A stretch of DNA of 64,000 nucleotides, taken from Halorussus lipolyticus (GTDB lineage Archaea > Halobacteriota > Halobacteria > Halobacteriales > Haladaptataceae). The number at the start of each line of letters is the position of its first letter. The stretch's first letter is position 1. Both the position numbers and the translations under genes were made by a program. Shown here in pieces: positions 43,559 through 52,800 of this stretch. The notes under the pieces are model-generated. The model was given only the letters and a program-made list of their open reading frames with translations. It was not told where the DNA came from and ran no database searches. The DNA lies in the NCBI RefSeq assembly GCF_029338375.1, contig NZ_CP119805.1, forward strand, positions 248,001-312,000. Direction: 5' to 3'.

Positions 43559-44790
43559 GCGGGACCGTCGAAACCGACACTCCGACGGCGACCGGATTCG
43601 AGGACGAGGCCGTCCTGCTGGTCGGTCACGGCTCCCGGCGCGAGAAGTCCAACGAGCAGGTCCGGGAGTTGGCGTCTGCGCTGGAGGAGCGCGTCGGCGT
43701 CCCGGTAGACGCCGGGTTCCTCGAACTCGCCGAACCCTCGATACCCGACGCAATCGAGGGGCTGGCACCCGCAGTCGAGGAGATTTCGGTCGTCCAACTC
43801 TCGCTGTTCGCCGCGAGTCACGTCAAGAACGACGTGCCGCTGGCGGTGAATCGGGCGCGGCGCGACCACCCCGAAGTCGCGTTCAACGTCGGGTCCCACC
43901 TCGGCGTCCACCCCGCGATTATCGACCTGCTGGACGACCGGGCGTCAGCGGTGGAGGCCGAACTGGGCGTGGACCGCACCGAGGACGACGTGGCGGTCGC
44001 ACTCTGCGCTCGGGGGTCAAGCGACCCCGACGCCAACGCCGACGTTCACAAACTGGCGCGCTTGCTCTACGAGGGCAGAGAGTTTTCGTCGGTCGAAGCG
44101 ACCTTCGTCGGGGTGACGGAGCCGACGCTCGACGACACGCTCCACGGAATCGCCAAACAGCGACCCGACGCCGTGGTGGCCCTGCCGTACATGCTCGGCG
44201 ACGGCGTGCTGACCCAGCGCGTCCGGGACTGGACCGCCGAGTTCGCCGACGAGTACCCCTACGTCGATGCCGGGGCGGGCGACCCGCTCGGGACCGACTC
44301 GCGCCTGCTGGACGTGCTGGCCGACCGGTGGCAGGAAGCCCGGACCGGGAGCGTCGAGATGTCGTGTGACACCTGCAAGTACAAGGTCGAACTCGACGGC
44401 TACGAGGAGGACCGTGGCGGCGCTCGGGCCATGCTCCGGGCGCTGACCCATCAGGAGACCCATGCCGACCGCGAGGACGTGGACGACGACCCCCACGTCC
44501 ACGACGCGCCCGAGAAACACGTCGCGGTCTGCACCAACCAGACCTGCGCCGCCGAGGGGTCTTCAGCCGTGCTGGAGCGTCTCCGGCAGGAGGTCAGGGA
44601 CTCCGACGAGGCCGACGCTCGCATCACCCGGTCGTCGTGTCTCGGGCAGTGCGGCGAGGGACCGATGGTGGCCGTCTACCCCGACGGCGTGTGGTACGGC
44701 GGCGTCGGCGACGACGACGCCGAGCGAATCGTCTCGTCCCATCTCGACAGGGACCGCATCGTGAGCGACATCGTAGACCAAACACTCTGA
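43555..44790 (+). CDS. cbiX: Sirohydrochlorin cobaltochelatase CbiX fused to thioredoxin-like [2Fe-2S] ferredoxin
   Basis: Inserts cobalt into sirohydrochlorin, the first committed step of the early-insertion route. 411 residues. Two CbiX half-domains: the first has LLVGHGSRREKSNEQV with the metal-binding His; the second has LCARGSSDPDANADVHKLARLL. A Cys pair in MSCDTCKYKVEL follows, then a His/Asp-rich linker and a C-terminal thioredoxin-like ferredoxin domain with CTNQTC and SSCLGQCGEGPMVAVYPDG. The fusion gives one protein with a chelatase and a redox centre. ATG 43555 overlaps the previous stop by 4 bp; DUF3209 follows after 3 bp. Confidence 0.93.
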   Translation: MSGTVETDTPTATGFEDEAVLLVGHGSRREKSNEQVRELASALEERVGVPVDAGFLELAEPSIPDAIEGLAPAVEEISVVQLSLFAASHVKNDVPLAVNRARRDHPEVAFNVGSHLGVHPAIIDLLDDRASAVEAELGVDRTEDDVAVALCARGSSDPDANADVHKLARLLYEGREFSSVEATFVGVTEPTLDDTLHGIAKQRPDAVVALPYMLGDGVLTQRVRDWTAEFADEYPYVDAGAGDPLGTDSRLLDVLADRWQEARTGSVEMSCDTCKYKVELDGYEEDRGGARAMLRALTHQETHADREDVDDDPHVHDAPEKHVAVCTNQTCAAEGSSAVLERLRQEVRDSDEADARITRSSCLGQCGEGPMVAVYPDGVWYGGVGDDDAERIVSSHLDRDRIVSDIVDQTL

Positions 44791-44793
44791 ATT

Positions 44794-45168
44794 ATGAGCT
44801 GTTACGAAATCGAAGCACTGCGACTCGGACTGATGAACGTACTGGGAACCGAAGACGAGAGCGCGCGCCAACACGCCGAGAAAGAACTGGAAGGCCACCT
44901 CGACGGCCCGGTCGGCGCGCTGGCCGACGCCGAGACCTTCTCGGAAATCGAGCGCCACCTCGACGCCGCGCTGGTGGACTTGGAGGAGGACATCGCTCGG
45001 ACCAGCGACGACGCCCCCGAATACGACTACCTCAGGGGTCGCCTCGTCGCGGTCCGGGACGCCGAGCGGGCAGTCCAGCGAGTGACCGCGCAGGGCGAGA
45101 GCGTGCTTGACGGCCTCGGCGAGGCCCACGACGTACTTCACGAAGCCTTCCCTGTCGAGGACGAATGA
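44794..45168 (+). CDS. DUF3209 family protein
   Basis: Protein of 124 residues, all-helical: MSCYEIEALRLGLMNVLGTEDESARQHAEKEL then AETFSEIERHLDAALVDLEEDIA and LRGRLVAVRDAERAVQRVTA. It matches the DUF3209 family, found mainly in haloarchaeal cobalamin clusters, with no known function. One Cys (Cys3) at the N terminus and no metal motif. Tight operon spacing on both sides (3-bp gap, 4-bp overlap) ties it to corrin synthesis. Candidate for one of the unassigned steps or as a chelatase partner. Confidence 0.85.
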   Translation: MSCYEIEALRLGLMNVLGTEDESARQHAEKELEGHLDGPVGALADAETFSEIERHLDAALVDLEEDIARTSDDAPEYDYLRGRLVAVRDAERAVQRVTAQGESVLDGLGEAHDVLHEAFPVEDE

Positions 45169-46418
45169 GTCGCGGACGAACCGGCGTCTCGGTCGAACTC
45201 GGCGACTGTTCGCCGCGGGGCAGTCGCCAGCAGTGGCGGCGGTCGAGCGTGACGGAGTTCGGCGTCGAGGGGTCAGAGAGCGCAGGTTTCGCGGTCGGTA
45301 CCGCCGACGGGACTGTCCTCGCACTGGACGCCGAGGGGTCGGAACGCTGGCGAACGCCGGGCGACGAGATGGCAGTCGCGCTCGCCGAGTTCGACACCTC
45401 GCTCGCGGTCGGCACGCGGGGCGACCGGGGCCGAGTCCGACTGCTCGACTCGTCGGGAGACGAGCAGTGGGCCTACGACACCGCCAGCGACCTCGGCGGT
45501 TCCGCGAAAGACACCCTGTTTTGGTACCCCTTCGTCGTGGACGTGGTGGCAGGGAGACCGGACGAAACCGGCGACAGCGGCCTCTACGCCGCGGCCCGGC
45601 GGTACGAGCGCGACGGCGACCAACGAGTCTGGCGGAGCGCGGTGTACGCCTTCGGCCCTGACGGCGAGGTTCGTTGGCGATACGAGACCGACGCCTCGCC
45701 CATCTCGCTCTCGCTCGACGGAAGTCGCCTCGCGGTCGCTTACAACCGGTGCGGCGGCGACCACGACTGCGGACTGATGGTGCTGGACGCCGACTCGGGC
45801 ACCCCGGTCGCGGACTGGGACCCCGGCACCGCTGGCGAGCGCCGGGTCGGCGACGTGTCGCTCTCGGGGGGCGACCTCGCGGCGGCGAGTCACGGCGACT
45901 ACCGGGGATATCTCCTCGACGCCGACAGCGGCGCAGAGCAGTGGGCCACCGAGTTGGGCGTCGAGCGCGCTCTCGGCGACGAGACGCTGTACGCCTACCC
46001 GAACCACGCGCTCCTCGCAGGCGACGCTGTGGTGTTCGTGACCGGGAACTCCTTCCCCGAGGAGGGCCGCGAGGCCGAGGGTCGCCACCCGAACGAACAC
46101 ACCATCGCGGCGTTCTCGCGGGAGGACGGCGAGCGCCTGTGGTCGTCCTCGGTCGGCGGGTTCGCCGGCGAAGTGGTCTCCTCGGGAGAGCGTATCGCGG
46201 TCCCCTGCGCACAGCACTTCCGGGACCGGGATGCCGAAGCGCACGGCCTTCGGGTGTTCGACGCTCGGGAGGGGTTGGTTCGGGAGATTAGGGCCGAGGG
46301 TATCGTGACCGCGGCGGCGCTGTGTGACGGTCGAGTGGCGTTCGTGGAGGAACCGGTGGAGTATCACGACGAGGACGAGGTTCGAGGGACGTATCGGGTT
46401 CGCGTGGAGCAGATTTGA
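45165..46418 (+). CDS. Cytoplasmic PQQ-repeat-like propeller protein of cobalamin operon
   Basis: Protein of 417 residues. At least five blade-like repeats of the form G-T/A-x-D-G-T-V-L-A-L-D-A-x-G-x-x-x-W (for example VGTADGTVLALDAEGSERW, VRLLDSSGDEQW, VYAFGPDGEVRW, YLLDADSGAEQW and FSREDGERLW), the signature of PQQ-type propellers. There is no signal peptide, unlike most such proteins, so it works in the cytoplasm, perhaps as a scaffold. ATG 45165 overlaps the DUF3209 stop by 4 bp. Last gene of the operon before a 517-bp gap. Confidence 0.85.
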   Translation: MSRGRTGVSVELGDCSPRGSRQQWRRSSVTEFGVEGSESAGFAVGTADGTVLALDAEGSERWRTPGDEMAVALAEFDTSLAVGTRGDRGRVRLLDSSGDEQWAYDTASDLGGSAKDTLFWYPFVVDVVAGRPDETGDSGLYAAARRYERDGDQRVWRSAVYAFGPDGEVRWRYETDASPISLSLDGSRLAVAYNRCGGDHDCGLMVLDADSGTPVADWDPGTAGERRVGDVSLSGGDLAAASHGDYRGYLLDADSGAEQWATELGVERALGDETLYAYPNHALLAGDAVVFVTGNSFPEEGREAEGRHPNEHTIAAFSREDGERLWSSSVGGFAGEVVSSGERIAVPCAQHFRDRDAEAHGLRVFDAREGLVREIRAEGIVTAAALCDGRVAFVEEPVEYHDEDEVRGTYRVRVEQI

Positions 46419-46488
46419 GCCGTCAACAGAGCTATTTTGATTTTCAGTCACTCGAAGTGTGTCGAAGCATGTACTCGCCATCGTTGCA

Positions 46489-46671
46489 AACCGCCAAGGA
46501 TGCGCTCGGAAGCGGAAGTCTAGTTCCTCGGCGGACTGAAAAGGCGAGGGCGGTTCGCGTGCAGTTCAGTCGTCTCAGCGGGCCACTATTCGAGGGGTGA
46601 GTGAAGCGAGGCCCGAGAATATCCCGCTGAGAGACCGCGAACGGCGCGAGGGCTTTCGAGGCCTTCGCCGC
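46489..46671 (+). repeat. Dispersed structured element family I, copy D
   Basis: In the gap 46419-46935, plus-strand orientation. Upstream module ACCGCCAAGGATGCGCTCGG; stem GAAA/TTTC with a G-rich internal loop; linker CAGTTCAGTCG; inner stem TCAGCGGG/CCCGCTGA; bulge CCACTA opposite TAT; apical TTC/GAA continuing as GAGGG/CCCGA with a tandem G-A mismatch; 3' flank GGCTTTCGAGGCCTTCGCC shared with copy C. The remainder of the gap has a possible protein-fragment (46702-46872) and AT-rich sequence next to the transporter gene. Confidence 0.75.
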
Positions 46672-46701
46672 TGTTTCCGTAACTTATCGGAACAGAACTG
46701 A

Positions 46702-46872
46702 TTTTTCCGACGCCGAATCTTTAGGCTCATCCGCCACCAACCTCCGAACATACCCACACAGAATTACCCGCGAAAGGTCGGCAACCATCGCGTCAACGAC
46801 CGGTGGGAGTGCGAGGACTACGGCCCAAACGACGACTGTCTCTCGCAGTTCCGGGAAACCGAATGCGAGTGA
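46702..46872 (+). pseudogene. Possible Cys-containing protein remnant
   Basis: An open frame of 56 codons without a usable start ends at 46872. Its C-terminal half (NHRVNDRWECEDYG followed by PNDDCLSQFRETECE) is rich in Cys, acidic and aromatic residues and looks like real coding sequence rather than random frame. The upstream half (from FFRRRIF) does not. It may be the 3' end of a decayed gene cut off by the neighbouring element. No family recognised. Confidence 0.25.
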
Positions 46873-46935
46873 CTACACCCACCCAAAGAAATTCAAAATA
46901 ATTCTAAAAGAAATAATTACATTCTCCTGCCGACC

Positions 46936-47658
46936 CTACACCCCGACGACCATCGAGGCCGCGAACCAGACCACCACGACCGCGGCACCGATTTCGAAGG
47001 CGGCGTAGGCGCGAGTACCCCGGCCTCGGGCGAACGTCACCAGCGACCCGACGCCGCCGCCGACCGCGGCGAGCGTCACCGTGAGCGCGGCGGTGTAGGC
47101 GGTGACGGCACCGACTGCACCCTCCGCGCCGGCGGTCGGGACCACCGCCGAGACGAACGCGAGCATGCTCACCGGCGGCGAGGCCGCGAACAGCGACCCG
47201 ACGACGCCCGTCCGGAGGTAGTCGGTGCGGGTCTCGTGGGGGTGCGTGTGGAGGTACGTCTGGGCCGTTGCCAAGACTCGACCGGCGAGGCCAGCGTCCT
47301 CACCGCCTGACGCGGCCTCGGGGCCGACCGGCAGTCCGCGCAAGCGCCGGACGCCGGTCGTGCCGAGGAGGACGGCGACGACGCCCAGAACCAGTCCAGC
47401 GAGGGTCGAACCCGCCTCGCCGATGGCCTCGGGCGCGGCGCTGGCGCTGGCCCCGAGCGCAGAGAGGACCGCGACCCACGCCACGACGACCAGCGCGTGG
47501 CCGACCGCGAAACTCGCGCCGACGAAGGCGGCGTGCGCTCTGCTGTCGGTCTCGCTGGTGAGCGCCGAGATGCCCGCGGCGTGGTCCGGTTCGAAGCCGT
47601 GGGTCACGCCGAGGACCAGCGCCGCGCCGAGGACCCCGAGGTCCGCCAGTGGAATCAT
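46936..47658 (-). CDS. Predicted nickel/cobalt transporter (NiCoT/RcnA-like)
   Basis: Membrane protein of 240 residues with about six spans. The first helix contains HGFEPDHAAG, the H-x4-D-H metal-binding signature of NiCoT and related nickel/cobalt transporters; a His-containing loop THPHETRTDY lies in the middle. Its start overlaps the stop of the chelatase-subunit gene by 4 bp. The operon context (chelatase, divergent cobN) supports cobalt uptake; whether it imports or exports is not proven by sequence. Confidence 0.82.
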   Translation of the reverse strand: MIPLADLGVLGAALVLGVTHGFEPDHAAGISALTSETDSRAHAAFVGASFAVGHALVVVAWVAVLSALGASASAAPEAIGEAGSTLAGLVLGVVAVLLGTTGVRRLRGLPVGPEAASGGEDAGLAGRVLATAQTYLHTHPHETRTDYLRTGVVGSLFAASPPVSMLAFVSAVVPTAGAEGAVGAVTAYTAALTVTLAAVGGGVGSLVTFARGRGTRAYAAFEIGAAVVVVWFAASMVVGV

Positions 47659-49790
47659 CGGGCGTCACCTCCCGCGGTGGGGGCGACGGAATCGCGCTCC
47701 CCGGCGCGTTCGACCGCTCGGGCGACTCGCTCGGCCGACAGCGACGAGAGGGGCACGCGCTCGCCGTCGGTCTCGTCGGCCACGACGCCCGCGAGACCCG
47801 CCGAATCGCCATCGTCTGCATCCACGACGACGACGTGCGAATCCTGCTCGGCGAGACCGCGGGCCGCCGCGCGGGTCTCCTCGGTCGGACTCCCGTCGGC
47901 GACGTTAGCCCGCCCGTCGGTGACGACCACGACGACGCTGGCGGCAGAATCGGCGCGTTCGACCACCTCGCCGGCGGTCCGAAGTCCGGCGGGGAGCGGC
48001 GTCCGGTCGCCGACCGGCAGGTCCTTGAGGTGGCGCGCCGCGAGGTCGGTGCTGTCGGTCGGCGGGAGGAGGACCTCGGCGTCTTCGCCGGCGAACGCGA
48101 CGAACGCCACTTCGTCGCGGCGCTCGTAGGCGTCTTTCAGCAGTTCCAGCACGACGGCCTTGGCGGTCCGCATCGCCGAGCGCATCGAGACGCTGGCGTC
48201 CACCGCGAACACGACGAGCGACGATTCTTCGCGCTCCCGGACCGCGGTCCGGAGGTCCTGCTCGGCCACCGCGTCCGCACCGCGACTCGCCGCCGCCCGG
48301 ACCGACGCCGCGGCGTCCACTGACTCGCCTGACTCGGCGCGCTCGGTCCGGACGCGAGCGCCGCGACCCGACGGACTCGGCGTCGCTGTCGCCCGCGTTC
48401 CGCCGTCGGGTCCCGACTCCGCCGAGGACCCGATTCCGGCGTCGTCGGCTTCCATCCCCTCGATTTCGGGGCGCTCGGCATCGCCGACGCCGGGCCGGGA
48501 CTGGCCGGGAACCAGCGGCGCGGCGGTCGCAGAATCGTCGGAATCGGCGTCGTCGGCATCCGAATCGGCGTCGCCAGCGCCGGATTCGACCTCGGCGGGC
48601 GACTGGCCCCCGGAGCGACCGCCTCGCCGGGAGTCGTCGCCCGGAGAAGGAGAATCGTCATCCGAACCGGGAGAGTCGCCGTCCGAACCGGAAGAATCAC
48701 CCTCGGATTCGCGCTCCGGCGAATCGTCGGCGTCCGAACCCTCGCCCTCGGACTCCTCGCGGTCGCTTTCCTCGCCGTCGAAGTGGTCGTCCAGCACCTC
48801 GTCGGGGGCCGGCGCGTCCTCGAAGGGCCGACTCTTGAGGCGGTGGGGAAGCGCGAGTTCGGCGGCCTCCCGAACGTCTGACTCCAGCACTTTCCCCCGG
48901 CCGTCGAGCGCCGCGAAGGTCCGGCCAGCGCGGGCGACGGCGATGTCGGCGCGGTGGCCTTCGACCCCCGCGTCCCGGCAGAGTTCGGCGATGTCGGCCT
49001 TGAACTCGTCGGGGAGGACCACCTCGCCGAGGCCCTCGCGGGCACCCACGAGTCGGTCCCGGACCGCTCCGGTCTCGTCGGCGAACTCCTCGCGGAGGTC
49101 CCCGCCGTCTTCGAGCGCCCGGTCGAGGACGGTCACGCGGTCCTCGATTTCGTCGCACCCGGTGACGCTGGCCTGAAGCGCGAACCGGTCCCGGAGTTGG
49201 GGCCGGAGGTCGCCCTCCTCGGGGTTCATCGTCCCGACGAGGGTGAACTCCGCGGGGTGGGTGACGCTCACGCCGTCGCGCTCGACCCGGTTGACCCCGC
49301 TGGCGGCCGCGTCGAGGAGAACGTCCACGAGGTGGTCGTCGAGCAGGTTCACCTCGTCCACGTAGAGAATGCCGCGATTGACGCGGGCCAGCAGGCCGGG
49401 GTCGAACTCGGCGGTGCCGTCGAGGGCGTCCTCGACCGAGAGGGTGCCGACGACTCGCTCGCGGGTCGCCCCGAGCGGGAGCGTGACGAGCGGAACCGGC
49501 CGGGTCTCGACCGGTGGGTCGTTTCGGGACCGGCACTCCTCGCACTGCGATTGCGGGTCGTCGGGCGGACACCCGTAGGGGCAGTCCGCAATCACTCGCT
49601 GGTCGGGCAAGAGGTCGGCCAGTGCCCGGACCGCGCTCGATTTGGCAGTCCCCTTCTCGCCGCGGACCAGCAGGCCGTCGAGACTGTCGTTTACGGCGAC
49701 CGCGAGGAGCGCCCGTTTCAGGCGCTCCTGCCCGACGACCGCCGGGAAGGGGAGGGTCGAAGCTTTTTTTGCGCCACGTAATTCAACCAT
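47655..49790 (-). CDS. ChlI/ChlD-like chelatase subunit with VWA domain (cobaltochelatase partner)
   Basis: Fused AAA+ and VWA protein of 711 residues from ATG 49790. AAA+ domain: Walker A-like RGEKGTAKSS, a Cys-rich insert DCPYGCPPDDPQSQCEEC, Walker B GILYVDEVNLLDDH, then GTMNPEEG. A long acidic Ser/Asp linker (about residues 348-470, with EGEGSDADDS and GSDGDSPGSDDD) joins the VWA domain, whose MIDAS motif is VFAVDASVSMRS. It resembles BchI plus BchD fused and is expected to power CobN. Divergent from cobN with a 34-bp gap. Confidence 0.9.
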   Translation of the reverse strand: MVELRGAKKASTLPFPAVVGQERLKRALLAVAVNDSLDGLLVRGEKGTAKSSAVRALADLLPDQRVIADCPYGCPPDDPQSQCEECRSRNDPPVETRPVPLVTLPLGATRERVVGTLSVEDALDGTAEFDPGLLARVNRGILYVDEVNLLDDHLVDVLLDAAASGVNRVERDGVSVTHPAEFTLVGTMNPEEGDLRPQLRDRFALQASVTGCDEIEDRVTVLDRALEDGGDLREEFADETGAVRDRLVGAREGLGEVVLPDEFKADIAELCRDAGVEGHRADIAVARAGRTFAALDGRGKVLESDVREAAELALPHRLKSRPFEDAPAPDEVLDDHFDGEESDREESEGEGSDADDSPERESEGDSSGSDGDSPGSDDDSPSPGDDSRRGGRSGGQSPAEVESGAGDADSDADDADSDDSATAAPLVPGQSRPGVGDAERPEIEGMEADDAGIGSSAESGPDGGTRATATPSPSGRGARVRTERAESGESVDAAASVRAAASRGADAVAEQDLRTAVREREESSLVVFAVDASVSMRSAMRTAKAVVLELLKDAYERRDEVAFVAFAGEDAEVLLPPTDSTDLAARHLKDLPVGDRTPLPAGLRTAGEVVERADSAASVVVVVTDGRANVADGSPTEETRAAARGLAEQDSHVVVVDADDGDSAGLAGVVADETDGERVPLSSLSAERVARAVERAGERDSVAPTAGGDAR

Positions 49791-49792
49791 AC

Positions 49793-49803
49793 TTGTACTA
49801 CAA
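49793..49803. promoter_or_regulatory. Palindrome in the 34-bp chlID-cobN divergent gap
   Basis: The entire gap is 49791-49824. It contains the 11-bp palindrome TTGTACTACAA (49793-49803) and a GGAGGTTTAACAACG stretch just before the cobN ATG (49825). ACAAC is shared with the dyad upstream of cbiT (37351-37377), where ACAA and TTGT also face each other. A single regulator could serve both, but the motif is short. Confidence 0.35.
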
Positions 49804-49824
49804 CAATGGAGGTTTAACAACGTT

Positions 49825-52800
49825 ATGCCAACGATTGCACTCTACACCGCCACCGAAAACGAGTTAGGGAGTATACAGCGGGCCGCCGAGAGACTGACCG
49901 ACATCGACCTCGTGGTCCGGTCCGAGAGCGACTTAGACGACGGAACCGACGTGGACGCCTTCGTGGACGAAATCGAGGAGACCGACGCGACTGCGGCGGT
50001 CCTCTGGCTTCACGGCGCGGAGGACAGCATGCCGGGCTACGACCACGCAGTCTCCCGGCTCCGAGACGCTGGCGTCCCCCTCGTCGTCAAATCGACCGGT
50101 GACGCCTTCGCCTTCGAGGACACCAGCGTCGCCGACGCCGACCGGGACCGGGCCTACGAGTATCTGGAGAAGGGCGGCGCGGTCAACGTCGCCAACCTCT
50201 GTCGGTTCCTCGCCGACGAGTACGTCAGTGGCGACGACTTCGACCCCGAGGCCCCGGTCGAACTCCCGACGGAAGGCGTCTATCACCCAGACCACCCCGG
50301 CGGGGAGTACGCCGACCTCCGGAGCGAACTGGACGCCGAAAACCCGACCATCGGCGTCTGGTTCTACGAATCCCACTGGACCCACGAGAACACCCGGTAC
50401 GTGGACGCCATCGTCCGGGAAATCGAGGCCGAGGGCGCGAACGCCCTCCCCGTGTTCTGCAATCCGGCGACGGACACTGACGAGCAGGAAGACGCCGAGT
50501 GGGTCGTAGACGAGTGGTTCACCGACGACGAGGGCGACCCGATTGTCGATGCGGTCGTCTCGTCGTTCATGTTCTCGCTGTCGATGGACGAGCGCGGCCG
50601 GAGCGCCAGTAGCGAGGGATGGAATCCCTCGGGTAGCCGGACGGGGTCCGGCGACGACGAGGAGGACGGCGCAGAAGCGGTCTTCCTCGACAGACTCGGC
50701 GTGCCGGTCCTCCAGACGGTGACGACGATGCGCTCTCGCTCTCGCTACGCCGCCAGCGACACCGGAGTCATGGGCTTCGAACTCGCGCTGTCGGTCGCCC
50801 TGCCCGAGTTCGACGGCAACGTCATCACGCACCCGATTTCGGGCAAGGAGCGCACCGACGACGAGGCCGGCATCGGGAGCGCGCCCAAACAGCACTTCCC
50901 CATCGAGGACCGGGTGCGCCACGCCGTCGGCCTCGCGGTGAACTGGGCCGAACTCCGCCACACGCCCAACGACGAGAAGCAAATCGCGGTGGTCCTCCAC
51001 AACTACCCGCCGAGCGACGACGGCATCGGCACCGCGTTCGGTCTCGATACCCCCGAGAGTACGGTTAACCTGCTGGACGAACTCGGCAGTCGAGGCTACG
51101 ACTTGGGCGGCAGAAGCCCCGAGAGCGGGCAGGAATTAGTAGACCAGTTGACCGCACAACTCACGCTGGACGACCGGTGGGTCGCGCCCGACGACGTTCG
51201 GGACCTGAGCGTGGACGTGGTGGACGCCGACCGGTACCGCGACTGGTTCGGCGAGAAGGACGACCGATTCCGCAAGAACGTTATCGAGGAGTGGGGCGAC
51301 CCGCCGGACCGACCCTTCGCCATCCCCGGCGTCGAGTTCGGGAGCGTCTTAGTGACGGTTCAGCCACCGCGAGGATTCGGGATGGACTCCTCGAAAATCT
51401 ACCACGACTCGGACCTCCAACCGCCCCACGACTACGTGGCCTTCTACTCGTGGCTCCGCCGGGAGTTCAGGGCCGACGCGGTGGTCCATCTGGGCACCCA
51501 CGGCAGTCTGGAGTGGCTTCCGGGCAAGACGGTCGGACTGGACGGCGAGAGCGCCCCGGACCAGTTAATCGAGGACATCCCGAACGTCTACCCCTACATC
51601 GTGAACAATCCGGGCGAGGGAACGCAGGCCAAGCGCCGGTCCTACGCCGCCATCGTTGACTACCTCACCCCGGTCATGTCCAACGCGGGGACCTACGACG
51701 AAATCGGCGAGTTAGAGGAACTGGCCCGCCAGTACCGCGAGGCCGGGATGGAGGACGCCCGCGCCGACGACGGCGAGAAACTGGCCGACGAGATTCGGGC
51801 GCTGGTGGACGAGTTGGATTTGGCAGTCGAGTTGGGCATCGAGGGCGAAATCGACCAGCGGGTCGCGGTGAGAGGTCCCGACGAGGCCGGAACCACGCTC
51901 GCCGAGGGCGAGGTTGCGGGCGACGACGTGCCAATCGAGGAGTTAGTCGAGCGAATCCACGAGTACGTGACCGACGTGAAGACGACCCAGATTCGGTTGG
52001 GTCTCCACACGATGGGCGAACCGCCGGCGGGCGACCGACTCACCGAGTACCTCGTGGCGCTCACTCGCCTCGAAAATCCGGGCGTGCCGAGCCTCCGAGA
52101 GAGCGTGGCGGGAGTGCTGGGCGTCGATTACGAGGCCATGTTAGACTCGCCCGGCGAGTACGACGACGACGGCCTCGGGATGACCTACGCCGAGGCCGCA
52201 GACGAGGTGTACGACCAGAGCCTCGAACTGGTCGCCCATCTCGCAGAGAACGATTTCGACGCCGAGGAGATAAACTGGAATCTCCTCGTGGTGGACATCG
52301 ACCCCCTCGGCGACGGCCGGGCCGAGAGCGGCGCGCACGACGATTTGCGCGAGGTCCTCCAGTTCGTCTGCGACGAGGCCGCGCCGCGAGTTCGGGGAGC
52401 GACGGACGAGATACCCCGGACCGCCGACGCCCTGTCCGGCGAGTACGTCCCGCCGGGTGGGAGCGGTGCGCCGACTCGTGGGGGCGTTGACCTCCTGCCG
52501 ACTGCCCGGAACTTCTACACGCTCGACCCCCGGAAGGTGCCCGCCAAGTCGGCGTGGCGCGTCGGCCGAGAGGTCGCAGACGGCGTGGCAGAACGCCATC
52601 GCTCCGAGGAGGGCGAGTATCCCGAGGAAATCGGCGTCGTGGCGTGGGGAACGCCCACGGTCCGAACTCGGGGCGAGACCATCGCGCAGGTGCTGGCGCT
52701 GATGGGGGTCGAACCCGAGTGGACCGACGCCGGGCGAATAGACGACGTGAACCCCATCCCGCTGGACGAACTGGGTCGGCCGCGAATCGACGTGACGACC

